DNA of 64,000 bases from Shewanella mesophila (GTDB taxonomy: Bacteria; Pseudomonadota; Gammaproteobacteria; Enterobacterales; Shewanellaceae), in NCBI RefSeq assembly GCF_019457515.1, contig NZ_CP080421.1:558001-622000 (forward strand), in the 5' to 3' direction. Position numbers and translations under genes: made by a program. Of this stretch, positions 36,082 to 44,779 are shown piece after piece. The notes beneath the pieces are model-generated. The model was not told the DNA's origin, did no database searches, and saw nothing but the letters and a program-made list of their open reading frames with translations. Numbering within the stretch: the stretch's first letter is position 1; every line of letters starts with the position of its first letter.

Positions 36082-36098
36082 TGCGACAAGGTGTCGCA
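36082..36098. promoter_or_regulatory. Perfect palindrome TGCGACA-AGG-TGTCGCA
   Basis: Seven-base perfect arms around a 3-base centre in the 118-base gap between the FixJ-type regulator gene and the receptor gene. On neither strand does a T-run follow, so a protein-binding site is more likely than a terminator. The half-site GACA/TGTC recurs in the palindrome at 36032-36045. Confidence 0.5.
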
Positions 36099-36122
36099 GG
36101 CTAAGTCGGTGGCAAAGTAAAA

Positions 36123-36710
36123 TTAAATTTGGCTGTATTTTGCTAATTCAGCCATGTTGTGAACCTTGAGCTTTTTCATCACATTAGAGCGATGCACTTC
36201 AATTGTTCGAAGAGATAGGAATAGTGCTTCGGAGATCTGCTTATTGGTCTTGCCTTGCACTAACAGCTCGAGCACCTGATGCTCGCGTTCAGTTAATTTG
36301 GCTAGATTCTGTTTTAATTGCAGCGTCTCATAGTGCTGTTGACTATGAGTCATGCTCTTATTTATCGCTTCGGCCAGGGCTTGTCCCGATACGGGCTTTT
36401 GGAAGAAATCACAGGCTCCTTTGCGAAAAGCGCATACGGCCATAGGAAGATCGCCATGACCCGTTAAAAAGATGATGCCTAGTGGGCTATTGGCATCGAG
36501 CAGGCGCTGTTGCAGCGCTTGACCTGTGATTTCTGGCATTCGACTGTCGAGAATGACGCATCCCGCCTGTGTTAGATCAACAGTGTTTAAGAAGTCGATC
36601 CCGGAAACAAAGGGAGTTAACACAAAGCCGAATTGGCGCAGCATAAAGCCAAGCGAATCAAGAACTGCTTCGTCATCATCAACGAGATACAGAGGAGATT
36701 GTTGTTTCAT
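36123..36710 (-). CDS. FixJ/NarL-type response regulator, TtrR-like
   Basis: A 195-residue regulator: receiver domain with D55 (VILDSRMPEITG), switch T in FLTGHGD and K in FFQKPVSG, then a LuxR-type helix-turn-helix (LTEREHQVLELLVQGKTNKQISEALFLSLRTIEVHRSNVMKKL). It is divergent from the adjacent kinase, its evident partner, and directly upstream of the TonB receptor, its likely target. The pairing of a FixJ-type regulator with a periplasmic-binding sensor matches TtrR/TtrS systems that sense tetrathionate or thiosulfate, but no reductase genes lie here. Confidence 0.85.
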   Translation of the reverse strand: MKQQSPLYLVDDDEAVLDSLGFMLRQFGFVLTPFVSGIDFLNTVDLTQAGCVILDSRMPEITGQALQQRLLDANSPLGIIFLTGHGDLPMAVCAFRKGACDFFQKPVSGQALAEAINKSMTHSQQHYETLQLKQNLAKLTEREHQVLELLVQGKTNKQISEALFLSLRTIEVHRSNVMKKLKVHNMAELAKYSQI

Positions 36711-36910
36711 TTGAGCTTATCTTTATCATCCAAACAGCTACAGAGTATGTCACTCATCACTTGGCTGGCAACAGGATGTTATAGAGCTTTGAAGCCGATC
36801 ACTAAACCAACATTTTAAGGTTATATTAGCGATTGTAGTTTGCGACGACTCACATCAATTATTGGCTTTTTCTCCTAAATTAGCCGTTCTGCCATATTGA
36901 TGAGAGCAAG

Positions 36911-38767
36911 ATGATAAATCCCCTACAGAAATGGAAACAAATATCTATTTGTTTTGCGTTTGCCTTGGTCTTTAGCCATAGCACTGCGGTTTATGGGGTG
37001 ACATCATCAGTCGATGAAAATCAAGATAGCGTTGTCGTTGAACCCTTACATTTTAGAGTGGGTGTGCTGGCTAATCACGGGGTGCAGAAAGGGATTTGGC
37101 GTTGGCAGCCGATGATGGATTACCTGTCCCAATCGGTTCGGGGAACTCGTTTTGAGGTGGTACCCGTTGATTTCGATGAGATGAGTCGGCAGCTACTTGC
37201 CCATGAACTGCAGTTTATTGTGACCAATCCTGGGCAATATTTTAATCTCAGCAGTAATTTTCCGCTTTCATGGTTAGCAACGATGAAGAGCCACCAACAT
37301 GGTGGGGCTACGTTTGCCATTGGCTCGACCATTATTGTGCGTTCGGATAGTCAGATATACACGCTAAAAGATTTAGAAGGAAAGCACCTTGTGGCAAGTG
37401 ATCCACAAGCATTGGGCGGCTATCAGGCTGCTATTGGGCTACTCCACAAAATGGGTTATAACCCTGAGAATTACTTTGGTTCGCTACGCTTTTTAGGCTT
37501 TCCATTAGAACCTATTGTCTATCAGGTGCGTGATGGAACAGTGGATGCGGCGATCACGCCTTTTTGTACGCTAGAGGAGATGATTGAAGACGGCCTAGTG
37601 AATCAGGCCGACTTTAGGGTTATCCACCCGACAATGCCGGCAGGCTATGATTGTATAGTGAGTACTCAGCTATATCCCAACTGGTCATTTGCCGCCGCCG
37701 ATACCGTCCCTTCTGAGATCACCCAAAAAATTACCCAAGCGCTTTATGCGTTGCCATCGGATCACCCCGCCGCGATCAGAGCAAAAACATTGGGCTGGAC
37801 GGCGCCAATTAGTCAGCTAAAGGTGATTAAGCTGTTCAAAGAGTTACAACTAAAGGCACCACCTCCGCCGCTGCATCAGACCTTTTTAAAATGGATGCAG
37901 CGTAATAAAGAGTGGGGATTAGCCATCCTCATGCTCTTCTTGGTGTCGACGATTTATCATCTGTGGTTAGAGTACAAATTTAGGCAGAAAAGCGAGTTTC
38001 TTATTGAGACTGAACGCCAGCTCAAAGACAAGGCATTACAGCTTGAACGTATGCAGAGCGCGGCGATTCTCGGTGAAATTGGCTCGGGACTCGCACATGA
38101 ACTTAATCAGCCTATCGCTGCTATTACGCAATACAGCGAAGGTGGAATGATGCAACTTAATCATAGTGGAGACAGTGACTCAGCACTGTATGAGCTGCTG
38201 GCGAAGATAAATGCGCAATCCACAAGAGCCGGGGCGGTAGTTCATCGTATTCGAAGCCTGCTGAAACGAAGCCGATCCAGTTACGAAAGCATCACCTTAG
38301 ACGAGGTGATTAATAACTCTCTAGTGTTATTTCGAAGAGAGTTTGCCCTTCACAAGGTCACATTATTGCAGCAGATCACTGGCAGACGTTTCGCCATTCT
38401 GGGTGATGAAGTGGGGCTTAGCCAAGTGTTAGCTAATCTGATTAAAAATAGTCTGGATGCTATGAATGAGGTTCAAAGTGGCAAAGATAAGCAAATATCA
38501 GTGACGCTTCGCTATGATGCCAGCCAGGCCATTGTGAAAATTATAGATAATGGTCCAGGCCTACAACGTCAACCCCAAGAGCTAATGGCATCGTTTTGTT
38601 CGACCAAAGATGATGGACTAGGGCTTGGATTATCCATCTGTCGAGATGTCATTAGCCAGCACAAAGGTGATTTTAGTCTTGATAATTGTAACGAATTGGA
38701 TGATCTACCTTGGACCGAGGGATGTGTGGTAACCATCAAGCTGCCTAAATATGACCCGAGTCTATAA
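36911..38767 (+). CDS. Sensor histidine kinase with PhnD-like periplasmic domain, TtrS-like
   Basis: A 618-residue kinase. An N-terminal signal/helix (about residues 10-29) leads to a large periplasmic domain (about residues 45-310) of PhnD type, like a phosphonate-binding protein: FRVGVLANHG, FIVTNPGQYF, and LVASDPQALGGYQAAIGLL. A membrane helix follows at about residues 335-352. The dimerisation helix has phosphorylated H396 in SGLAHELNQPIAAITQ, and the ATPase domain has NLIKNSLDAM, DNGPGL and GLGLGLSICRD. TtrS and ThsS of Shewanella share this layout. The ligand here is unknown; the neighbouring receptor suggests a metal or small anion. Confidence 0.87.
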   Translation: MINPLQKWKQISICFAFALVFSHSTAVYGVTSSVDENQDSVVVEPLHFRVGVLANHGVQKGIWRWQPMMDYLSQSVRGTRFEVVPVDFDEMSRQLLAHELQFIVTNPGQYFNLSSNFPLSWLATMKSHQHGGATFAIGSTIIVRSDSQIYTLKDLEGKHLVASDPQALGGYQAAIGLLHKMGYNPENYFGSLRFLGFPLEPIVYQVRDGTVDAAITPFCTLEEMIEDGLVNQADFRVIHPTMPAGYDCIVSTQLYPNWSFAAADTVPSEITQKITQALYALPSDHPAAIRAKTLGWTAPISQLKVIKLFKELQLKAPPPPLHQTFLKWMQRNKEWGLAILMLFLVSTIYHLWLEYKFRQKSEFLIETERQLKDKALQLERMQSAAILGEIGSGLAHELNQPIAAITQYSEGGMMQLNHSGDSDSALYELLAKINAQSTRAGAVVHRIRSLLKRSRSSYESITLDEVINNSLVLFRREFALHKVTLLQQITGRRFAILGDEVGLSQVLANLIKNSLDAMNEVQSGKDKQISVTLRYDASQAIVKIIDNGPGLQRQPQELMASFCSTKDDGLGLGLSICRDVISQHKGDFSLDNCNELDDLPWTEGCVVTIKLPKYDPSL

Positions 38768-39174
38768 TTTTGTCTGAGATTTAGGTCAGCCATCGAGGCT
38801 AACTTTACGACCCGTATCGTTGCCATTCGGTACCAATAGAATCACATATTCAAACAGGTGTTTGTTTTAATGAGCGCATGAATTTGATGAACATCAGAGA
38901 TTAATTAATTATTTTTTATAGGGCATTCTGGGGGCTGGTTTATTTTTTTAGGTGTTTTGAATACAAAATACAGTTATGTTTGTTGTTTAAAATTAGAGTT
39001 TTGCTAATTTATTTTGATGTTCTTGCTGTTTTTTGGTTCAGTTGTATGACCAAAAAAATTGTTTGACAAACGATGAGTTAACGCTATAAATCAGTACTGT
39101 GGTGTTTGATAAATCAAACGCTCCGTGAGTTTTACTGTGCTGCCAAATGCTTAATTAGCGTTAGGCAATTATTA
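38768..39174. other. AT-rich intergenic region
   Basis: A 407-base non-coding stretch, strongly AT-rich from about 38,880 to 39,060. It contains an FNR-like box at 38884-38897. No gene or clear terminator of the kinase transcript was seen. Confidence 0.5.
38884..38897. promoter_or_regulatory. FNR-like box
   Basis: TTGAT-GAAC-ATCAG matches the FNR consensus at 9 of 10 positions. It is nearly 300 bases upstream of the nearest gene, the small open frame at 39175, which is far for classical activation, so it could be chance in AT-rich DNA. Confidence 0.3.
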
Positions 39175-39354
39175 ATGAATGAACATTTGGTATGTATTAT
39201 GGAAAACAACTTCAATCAAGCATCGACGTTATCAGAGAAAGAGTCTGACCATTTCAAAAGGCAGCGTAATTTATTTCTTAAGCGGATATTAGATGGTGAC
39301 GAGACAGATCTTAAAGATGAAGAGCCTGATTGCTACGTGCTGGGATATAACTGA
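39175..39354 (+). CDS. Small hypothetical protein
   Basis: A 51- to 59-residue protein I do not recognise. It is polar and charged (SEKESDHFKRQRNLFLKRIL, then DEEPDCYVLGYN) with a predicted helix in the middle and no signal peptide. Two starts are possible: ATG at 39175, with AGG nine bases upstream, or ATG at 39199. A good terminator hairpin about 85 bases downstream supports a real transcript. Confidence 0.5.
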   Translation: MNEHLVCIMENNFNQASTLSEKESDHFKRQRNLFLKRILDGDETDLKDEEPDCYVLGYN

Positions 39355-39439
39355 TTATTAAACCATTGCTGCTCGTTAGGCTAACGAATATAAGTTTAAT
39401 ACCAATCAGTATCAAGATCTGATCGCTTAGCGAGAGTTT

Positions 39440-39461
39440 AGCGCTTTTCAGGCGCTTTTTT
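39440..39461 (+). terminator. Intrinsic terminator after the small gene
   Basis: AGCGC (39440-39444) pairs with GCGCT (39452-39456) around a short loop, followed by a run of six T to 39461. The stem is short. Confidence 0.6.
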
Positions 39462-39642
39462 ATTACCATCGTGTTTAGCGGTCAGAGCTAATCGTCAAGG
39501 GGAACAGGGAGAAGAGCTTAGAGGAGTTTGCTGCTTGGTGGTTATCGACCCAAGCTTTGATTTATTTAAGCAACATTTCCTCGTTAGTTATCAGTTGAAA
39601 ATAGCGATAATATTGGCTCTATTACCGCTATTTTATGTCGTG

Positions 39643-39852
39643 TTAGTCAACAGCAACCATAACATTACTCGCTTTGATGATGGCATAAGCACTGCCACCC
39701 ACTACAAGCCCGAGCTGTTCACAAGATTTCTTGGTTACCACTGATGTGATCTCTACACCCGGTGCGAGTTCAATCACGACTTCATTGTTAACTGACCCGA
39801 TTTCGATTGCCTTTATTTTGCCTGTTAACGTGTTACGCGCGCTTATCTTCAT
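39643..39852 (-). CDS. Molybdopterin-binding (Mop/TOBE domain) protein
   Basis: A 69-residue single TOBE domain: SARNTLTGKIKAIEIG at the start and ELAPGVEITSVVTKKSCEQLGL with a final strand, as in Mop/MopI proteins that bind molybdate or tungstate as oligomers in the cytoplasm. No molybdate transporter genes adjoin it. Its promoter lies between it and the upstream end of the EamA gene on the same strand, only 47 bases away. Confidence 0.88.
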   Translation of the reverse strand: MKISARNTLTGKIKAIEIGSVNNEVVIELAPGVEITSVVTKKSCEQLGLVVGGSAYAIIKASNVMVAVD

Positions 39853-39899
39853 TCGAATACTCCATGATTTGAACGATAAAGCTAAAGTTTAACACTTAG

Positions 39900-40799
39900 T
39901 TAAGCAGATTGCTTAGTATCTCTTAATCTGATTTTTTGCCTAATTATATCAATAATTTGAGGCATTAATGACGCTAATATCATGCCAGTCATAAGGAGAT
40001 ATTGATGTGGGGTAAATGTTTCATTTAATAGGACCATGCCCGCGACGATACCCGCGACAGGGTTAGCGATACCACCAAAGGTAAAATCAACGACGCTCAT
40101 GCGTTGCAGTAACCAGACATACATTATGTATCCCAGTACGGTATTGAGAAGTATGATCCACATTAGCCCTATCCCATTGTTTAAGTTGAATCGACTCATG
40201 CTCTCTATGTAGCTTTGGGGTTCAATTAAACTGTGAATAAACGCGACTAATGTCAGAATTGTGCCGCCTAAAATCAATTGCCAAGTTAATACCGTCCACC
40301 AATGAATTCGGTTGCCTAGCGCTTTGGTGATCGTGCTCCCGACTATGATGCATCCAATTGCCGCTAACATGGCCGCAAGCCCAATGGGGTTGAGGTTAAT
40401 GGCGCTAGGATCAAACAGAAACCAAGCCAGTATAATTAATAATGCGCCAAAGAATGAGGGGACTTTACCCGGGCGACGTTTGCTGATCATCCAATGAAAT
40501 AACATGGCAAATACGGGGACAGAGATCATTCCAACCCCAGATATTGCCGATGGCAATGTCAGTGCCATCACAAATATTAGGCTGAAAAAGGTCGCTATAT
40601 TAATAAAGCCGAGTTTGAGTAACATCGACCAATCTTGCCGTTGTGGCAATGTTGGCTTTATGGCTAGTAATATCAAGCCAGCTGGCAATGCACGAAGTGC
40701 GCCAAGCAGTAGTGGTGGCCAATCTGGCAAAGTGAACTGGGTCATAGCATAAGTGGTTCCCCAGAAAAAGGCTGGGATCATAGCCAACAGTACATTCAT
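39900..40799 (-). CDS. EamA/DMT-family transporter
   Basis: A 299-residue inner-membrane protein with about ten helices in two EamA repeats (PAFFWGTTYAMTQF at the start and IANPVAGIVAGMVLLNETFTPHQY in the second half, the glutamate-bearing motif of the family). It probably exports a small metabolite or drug. It diverges from a MarR-family gene, and two identical-pattern operators lie between them, one only 19 bases from its start codon. It is therefore probably repressed by that regulator. Confidence 0.87.
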   Translation of the reverse strand: MNVLLAMIPAFFWGTTYAMTQFTLPDWPPLLLGALRALPAGLILLAIKPTLPQRQDWSMLLKLGFINIATFFSLIFVMALTLPSAISGVGMISVPVFAMLFHWMISKRRPGKVPSFFGALLIILAWFLFDPSAINLNPIGLAAMLAAIGCIIVGSTITKALGNRIHWWTVLTWQLILGGTILTLVAFIHSLIEPQSYIESMSRFNLNNGIGLMWIILLNTVLGYIMYVWLLQRMSVVDFTFGGIANPVAGIVAGMVLLNETFTPHQYLLMTGMILASLMPQIIDIIRQKIRLRDTKQSA

Positions 40800-40817
40800 A
40801 TTTACCTCTATAAAGAG

Positions 40818-40835
40818 TATCTTTATGTGAAGATA
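40818..40835. promoter_or_regulatory. Probable MarR operator 1, TATCTT-N6-AAGATA
   Basis: Perfect 6-base inverted arms, TATCTT (40818-40823) and AAGATA (40830-40835), next to the EamA start codon. The same arms and spacing recur at 40884-40901. Confidence 0.65.
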
Positions 40836-40882
40836 ATTAGTTTGCGCTTAAATTTACTCTTTGTAAAGTATCTCACAGTTAA

Positions 40883-40902
40883 TTATCTTCGCATCAAGAT
40901 AA
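40883..40902. promoter_or_regulatory. Probable MarR operator 2, TTATCTT-N6-AAGATAA
   Basis: Perfect 7-base inverted arms (40883-40889 and 40896-40902) in the middle of the EamA/MarR divergent region, about 96 bases before the MarR start. A further AAGATA half-site lies at 40915-40920. Confidence 0.7.
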
Positions 40903-40997
40903 GGTTGTTCATTTAAGATATGATAGAGCGTGCGACTAGATGATATGCATTTAGGCGATAGGCTGAGTCATAATTTCTCTGTAGGGCGATATAAAAT

Positions 40998-41495
40998 ATG
41001 AATTCGATTCAAGATGATGTTGATAACCTTGTAGCCCAGTGGGCGAAGGAAAAACCTCAGTTAGATACTGTGCCTATGGCAATATTGGGGCGCATGATGA
41101 GGCTGTTTAAACATATTGAAGCAGACATATCTGCATGCCACAAACAGTTTGGATTGACGATGGGAGAGTTTGATGTGTTGGCCACTATTCGCCGCAATGG
41201 TGAGCCTTATTCATTGACCCCTTCTGATCTGCTGTCGTCAATGATGTTGACCTCTGGCGCTATGACTAATCGCGTCGATAAGCTAGAAAGCAAGGGATTG
41301 ATCGAGCGCACTCACTGCACTCAAGATCGTCGCAGTGTAAAGGTAGCGTTAACCGCTGAAGGCTTGGGTTTAATTGATAAGGCCGTTGAAGCCCATGTCG
41401 CGATTCAACAGCAACTGACTCAGGGATTATCTGCCGAAGACAAAGTGCTACTTAATACCCTGTTTAAACAGTGGCTACTCCAGTTTGAGCCATAA
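40998..41495 (+). CDS. MarR-family transcriptional regulator
   Basis: A 165-residue winged-helix regulator. The DNA-recognition region is TPSDLLSSMMLTSGAMTNRVDKLESKGLIER, followed by the wing RTHCTQDRRSVKVALT. It probably represses itself and the divergent EamA transporter through the TATCTT-N6-AAGATA sites, and a small ligand would relieve repression. Confidence 0.9.
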   Translation: MNSIQDDVDNLVAQWAKEKPQLDTVPMAILGRMMRLFKHIEADISACHKQFGLTMGEFDVLATIRRNGEPYSLTPSDLLSSMMLTSGAMTNRVDKLESKGLIERTHCTQDRRSVKVALTAEGLGLIDKAVEAHVAIQQQLTQGLSAEDKVLLNTLFKQWLLQFEP

Positions 41496-41521
41496 ACGAT
41501 GATGTTGAGGTAGGTATAATA

Positions 41522-42721
41522 TCAAGCTGTAGCGTTCAATGGTGTACTTGGTAATGTTGCGCAGCAGATATTATTTCGCCCCGTCCGTTTAGCGTGGTAC
41601 ATGGCCTGGTCCGCCTTAGCTAGCATGGTTTCTGGGGTATCTAGTTGGCTTACGGTTATTGTGCCAAAACTGGCGGTGATAGGAATAGAGGCATCTTGCC
41701 AAGTTAATGGTAACGAATTCAGTGTTGATCTCAGTTTCTCAGCGATAAGCGCTACTTGCTTAGCATCTGTCGCGGGTAAGATTATCAAAAATTCCTCACC
41801 GCCATATCGGCTAAAGGTATCAATTGCTCGTATCACCTTGCCTAATGCAGTTGCCGTTTGAATAAGGACATGATCACCAGCTGCATGACCGTAGTTGTCA
41901 TTTATCTCTTTGAAGTAATCCAGATCAAATAAGATCAAGCTGTAGGCGTTGCCATCTCTAAGCCAGCATTGGTGAAGAAGTGCTAATCGTTGATGCATCG
42001 AGCGGCGATTCCACAGACCGGTTAGATAGTCTCTGTCCGCTTGCAAACGAATTTTTTGTACCAGTCGCGTTAGTGCATTCCCGATCATGATCACGTTAAC
42101 TAGCAGTGTCATTATGACAAAAAACCACAGCATAGGGATAGCGTCTGCACTTTGGAGTGTGGCGATATGAGAACTTAAGCTGGGTACGAATATCAGTAGC
42201 AGCGCACGTATGCTAAAAATGACCGCTAGAACAATGATGGGACTCAGTAGTAACAAGATAAAAGTTAGATTAAGAGAAGGTGTCAGTGCAATCCGATTGT
42301 CTTTCGCTAAAAGTAGAAAGCTGATCGCAGTCATTAAAGAAAATAAGATACCTAAAATTTGATTCGATTGTGAACTCGGTTCCTGAATGAGAATGAGTAG
42401 AGCAAATACGGTCAGTAATAGGCTGTCGATTTTGATACTGCTTTTTAGACGAAAAAGCCGTTGGGTGCCATGTCTTAACAATATAAAGCCGGTTAATATC
42501 ACTATGTCGGCAATGGGCCAATAGAGATAACTGGGATCGCTACCTCTTTGACTGTTTAAAATCACCCCGATTAATACCAGTAAGTTCGCACAAGAAAAAT
42601 AACTACAAGCTCGCGGCGCAATGCGCAGAGGATAAGCCATCGCTCCCCATGCGATGGTTGCCGTCGTCGCAAGTAGGCAGATGAAAAAGATAAGCTGTTG
42701 AGCTTGAGGATCGATAATCAT
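41522..42721 (-). CDS. Membrane-bound diguanylate cyclase (GGDEF)
   Basis: A 399-residue protein. About seven or eight membrane helices fill residues 8-215. The GGDEF domain follows, with DYLTGLWNRRS, the active-site motif GGEEF and, five residues before it, RAID, an intact inhibitory I-site (R-x-x-D). It should make cyclic di-GMP from GTP with product feedback. The membrane part has no named sensor motif. Confidence 0.9.
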   Translation of the reverse strand: MIIDPQAQQLIFFICLLATTATIAWGAMAYPLRIAPRACSYFSCANLLVLIGVILNSQRGSDPSYLYWPIADIVILTGFILLRHGTQRLFRLKSSIKIDSLLLTVFALLILIQEPSSQSNQILGILFSLMTAISFLLLAKDNRIALTPSLNLTFILLLLSPIIVLAVIFSIRALLLIFVPSLSSHIATLQSADAIPMLWFFVIMTLLVNVIMIGNALTRLVQKIRLQADRDYLTGLWNRRSMHQRLALLHQCWLRDGNAYSLILFDLDYFKEINDNYGHAAGDHVLIQTATALGKVIRAIDTFSRYGGEEFLIILPATDAKQVALIAEKLRSTLNSLPLTWQDASIPITASFGTITVSQLDTPETMLAKADQAMYHAKRTGRNNICCATLPSTPLNATA

Positions 42722-43002
42722 AAAAAGCTTATTAGTTTTTTATCAACTATAGAGGATAACGCGGGTAATAGTGAACTTTATTCTGATGTTTTACCTGCTA
42801 ATTGGTCGGTAATTTAAGCGCTTGTCTTTTAATGCTTAAACCTAGCAAGTTTTTATTTTAAATGTGGTTTTCGCCCATCATTTGCCATTCATCGAACTAT
42901 ACTTTGATTAGTATAAACCGATAAGTAGACGAAATCTTTGGCTCTATCGCCTATCTGCTTCATAGCCTAATTTCGTCCAACCACTATATGAGGATGGTGA
43001 GC

Positions 43003-44451
43003 ATGAAGATGACGCTGACATTTTTAGGAGCCACTCAAGAGGTGACGGGATCCTGTCATCTGCTTAATATCGATGGCCGCCAGGTGTTACTCGATTGCGG
43101 CATGATACAAGGCGGTAAGCTCGATGCCATGCGAAATCATGAGCCGTTTCCTTTCGATGCGACGCAGATCCACGCAGTTGTGTTAAGCCACGCTCATATC
43201 GATCATTCTGGTCGTTTGCCGCTACTCGTTAAATCTGGTTTTACTGGACCCATTTTCAGTCATAAAGCGACAGTAGAACTGTGTGCGGTAATGCTTAAAG
43301 ATGCCGCAATGTTGCAATTTCGCGATGCTGAGCGGACCAATAAAAAGCGCGCTAAAAATAATCTTGAACCTATCGAGCCGCTTTTTACCGAGGAGGATGT
43401 CGATACCGTCATGCAGCAGTTTGTTGCGCTAGAGTATGATCAACATACTCAAGTGGTCCCCAATTTAACAGTGTGCCTATGCGATGCTGGACATATTCTA
43501 GGTTCGGCAATTGTTGAGTTATGGATGGGGCCAAAAGATCAGCGTAAAAAAGTGGTCTTTAGTGGCGATTTAGGTCGAGCGGGCATGCCAATACTCGATG
43601 ACCCCACCTTGATAGAGGAAGCCGATTTAGTGTTGATGGAAAGCACTTATGGTGACAGGCTCCATAGAAGCTGGGTTGATACATTAGCAGAGTTGAAAAC
43701 CATTTTTGCCAGTACCATTAAGCGAAGCCGAGGCAATATTCTGTTGCCTGCATTTTCAGTGGGGCGGGCTCAGGAGCTACTCTACCTTTTTCACCTGTAT
43801 GCTAAAGAGTGGGAGCTTGGTCGTTGGCGGATCTGTTTAGACAGTCCTATGGCGATCAGAGCGACACAAGTTTATGTTGGCAATTACAACTTGATGGATG
43901 AAGACTTTAAGCGTTTTACTCGCCTATCACCAGGCCTACATCCTTTATTATCCAATGTAGATTTTATTGATACTACCGACGAGTCAATGGAGCTTAATCA
44001 TATTCATGAAGGGCTTATCATTATCGCGGGTAGTGGTATGTGTAACGGTGGGAGAATTCGTTGCCATTTAGCACATAATCTTGCCAATCCATTATCGGAT
44101 GTCATTATTTGTGGGTATCAAGCCATGGGAACCCCTGGGCGTTTGCTCGTCGATGGCGCTGAGAGTTTGACGATACATGGAGATAATATTCCCGTGAATG
44201 CCAAGATCCATACCATAGGTGGGTTGTCGGCTCATGCGGATCAAGCTGAACTACTTAACTGGTATCGCCATTTCAACAATACCCCACCAGTCGTCTTGGT
44301 ACACGGCGAAGTTGAGGCGCAAAAAGGACTGCTTAAGCAGTTACAAGTGGGGGGCGAGATGCCTCCCGTTCATGGCGTCATCGCTGAGTTTGGCGACTGC
44401 CTCGACTTGACCAGATTACCGCAACTGATCTGGATTTCTCAGTCATCATAA
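43003..44451 (+). CDS. Metallo-beta-lactamase/beta-CASP family RNA-processing-type protein
   Basis: A protein of about 482 residues. The metal-binding motif HAHIDH lies near residue 57, DAGHILGSA near residue 159 and SGDLGR near residue 184. The beta-CASP part has LMESTYGDR, then LPAFSVGRAQELLY, and ends with GLSAHADQAELLNW. This is the layout of YSH1/CPSF73-like bacterial ribonucleases. Substrate unknown. I chose ATG at 43003, with GAGG nine bases before it, over ATGs at 42988 and 42994. Confidence 0.88.
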   Translation: MKMTLTFLGATQEVTGSCHLLNIDGRQVLLDCGMIQGGKLDAMRNHEPFPFDATQIHAVVLSHAHIDHSGRLPLLVKSGFTGPIFSHKATVELCAVMLKDAAMLQFRDAERTNKKRAKNNLEPIEPLFTEEDVDTVMQQFVALEYDQHTQVVPNLTVCLCDAGHILGSAIVELWMGPKDQRKKVVFSGDLGRAGMPILDDPTLIEEADLVLMESTYGDRLHRSWVDTLAELKTIFASTIKRSRGNILLPAFSVGRAQELLYLFHLYAKEWELGRWRICLDSPMAIRATQVYVGNYNLMDEDFKRFTRLSPGLHPLLSNVDFIDTTDESMELNHIHEGLIIIAGSGMCNGGRIRCHLAHNLANPLSDVIICGYQAMGTPGRLLVDGAESLTIHGDNIPVNAKIHTIGGLSAHADQAELLNWYRHFNNTPPVVLVHGEVEAQKGLLKQLQVGGEMPPVHGVIAEFGDCLDLTRLPQLIWISQSS

Positions 44452-44779
44452 GTTTAGTGGTGTGAGTGATGCTGATGGTGCGTTAGCGCTGTGGTATAAG
44501 GTTAAAAAAACGTTATCATCAGCTTTACAGACTACGTCGTTGAAAGGGACGTAGCTGATTTACTAAACATAGCCATTCTCTTGTCAACGCCCCTAATATG
44601 GCAAGACCGCCTTGTTTGCTCCTAGAATCTGTTGCTATTTAATCCCATATCAATTACCAATGCTAGAGGCATGAATAACGGCTGTCAGAAAACCAAAACT
44701 TTGATAGATTACGCTTGATGATCTCACTTTGATCCCAACAAAACTGATACTAACCAAACACGAAAGGATTCGCCAAATT
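44452..44779. other. Intergenic region with a hairpin
   Basis: CTACGTC (44532-44538) and GACGTAG (44548-44554) form a perfect stem, extended by ATCAG/CTGAT across a bulge. It is not followed by a T-run. Nothing else is recognisable in this gap. Confidence 0.45.

Noticed and set aside
36082..36098. Terminator for the FixJ-type regulator gene
   Set aside because: The hairpin has no T-run on the minus strand, so I treat it as a protein-binding palindrome.
39535..39744. 69-codon plus-strand frame overlapping the Mop gene
   Set aside because: The opposite strand encodes a clear TOBE-domain protein, so this is a shadow.
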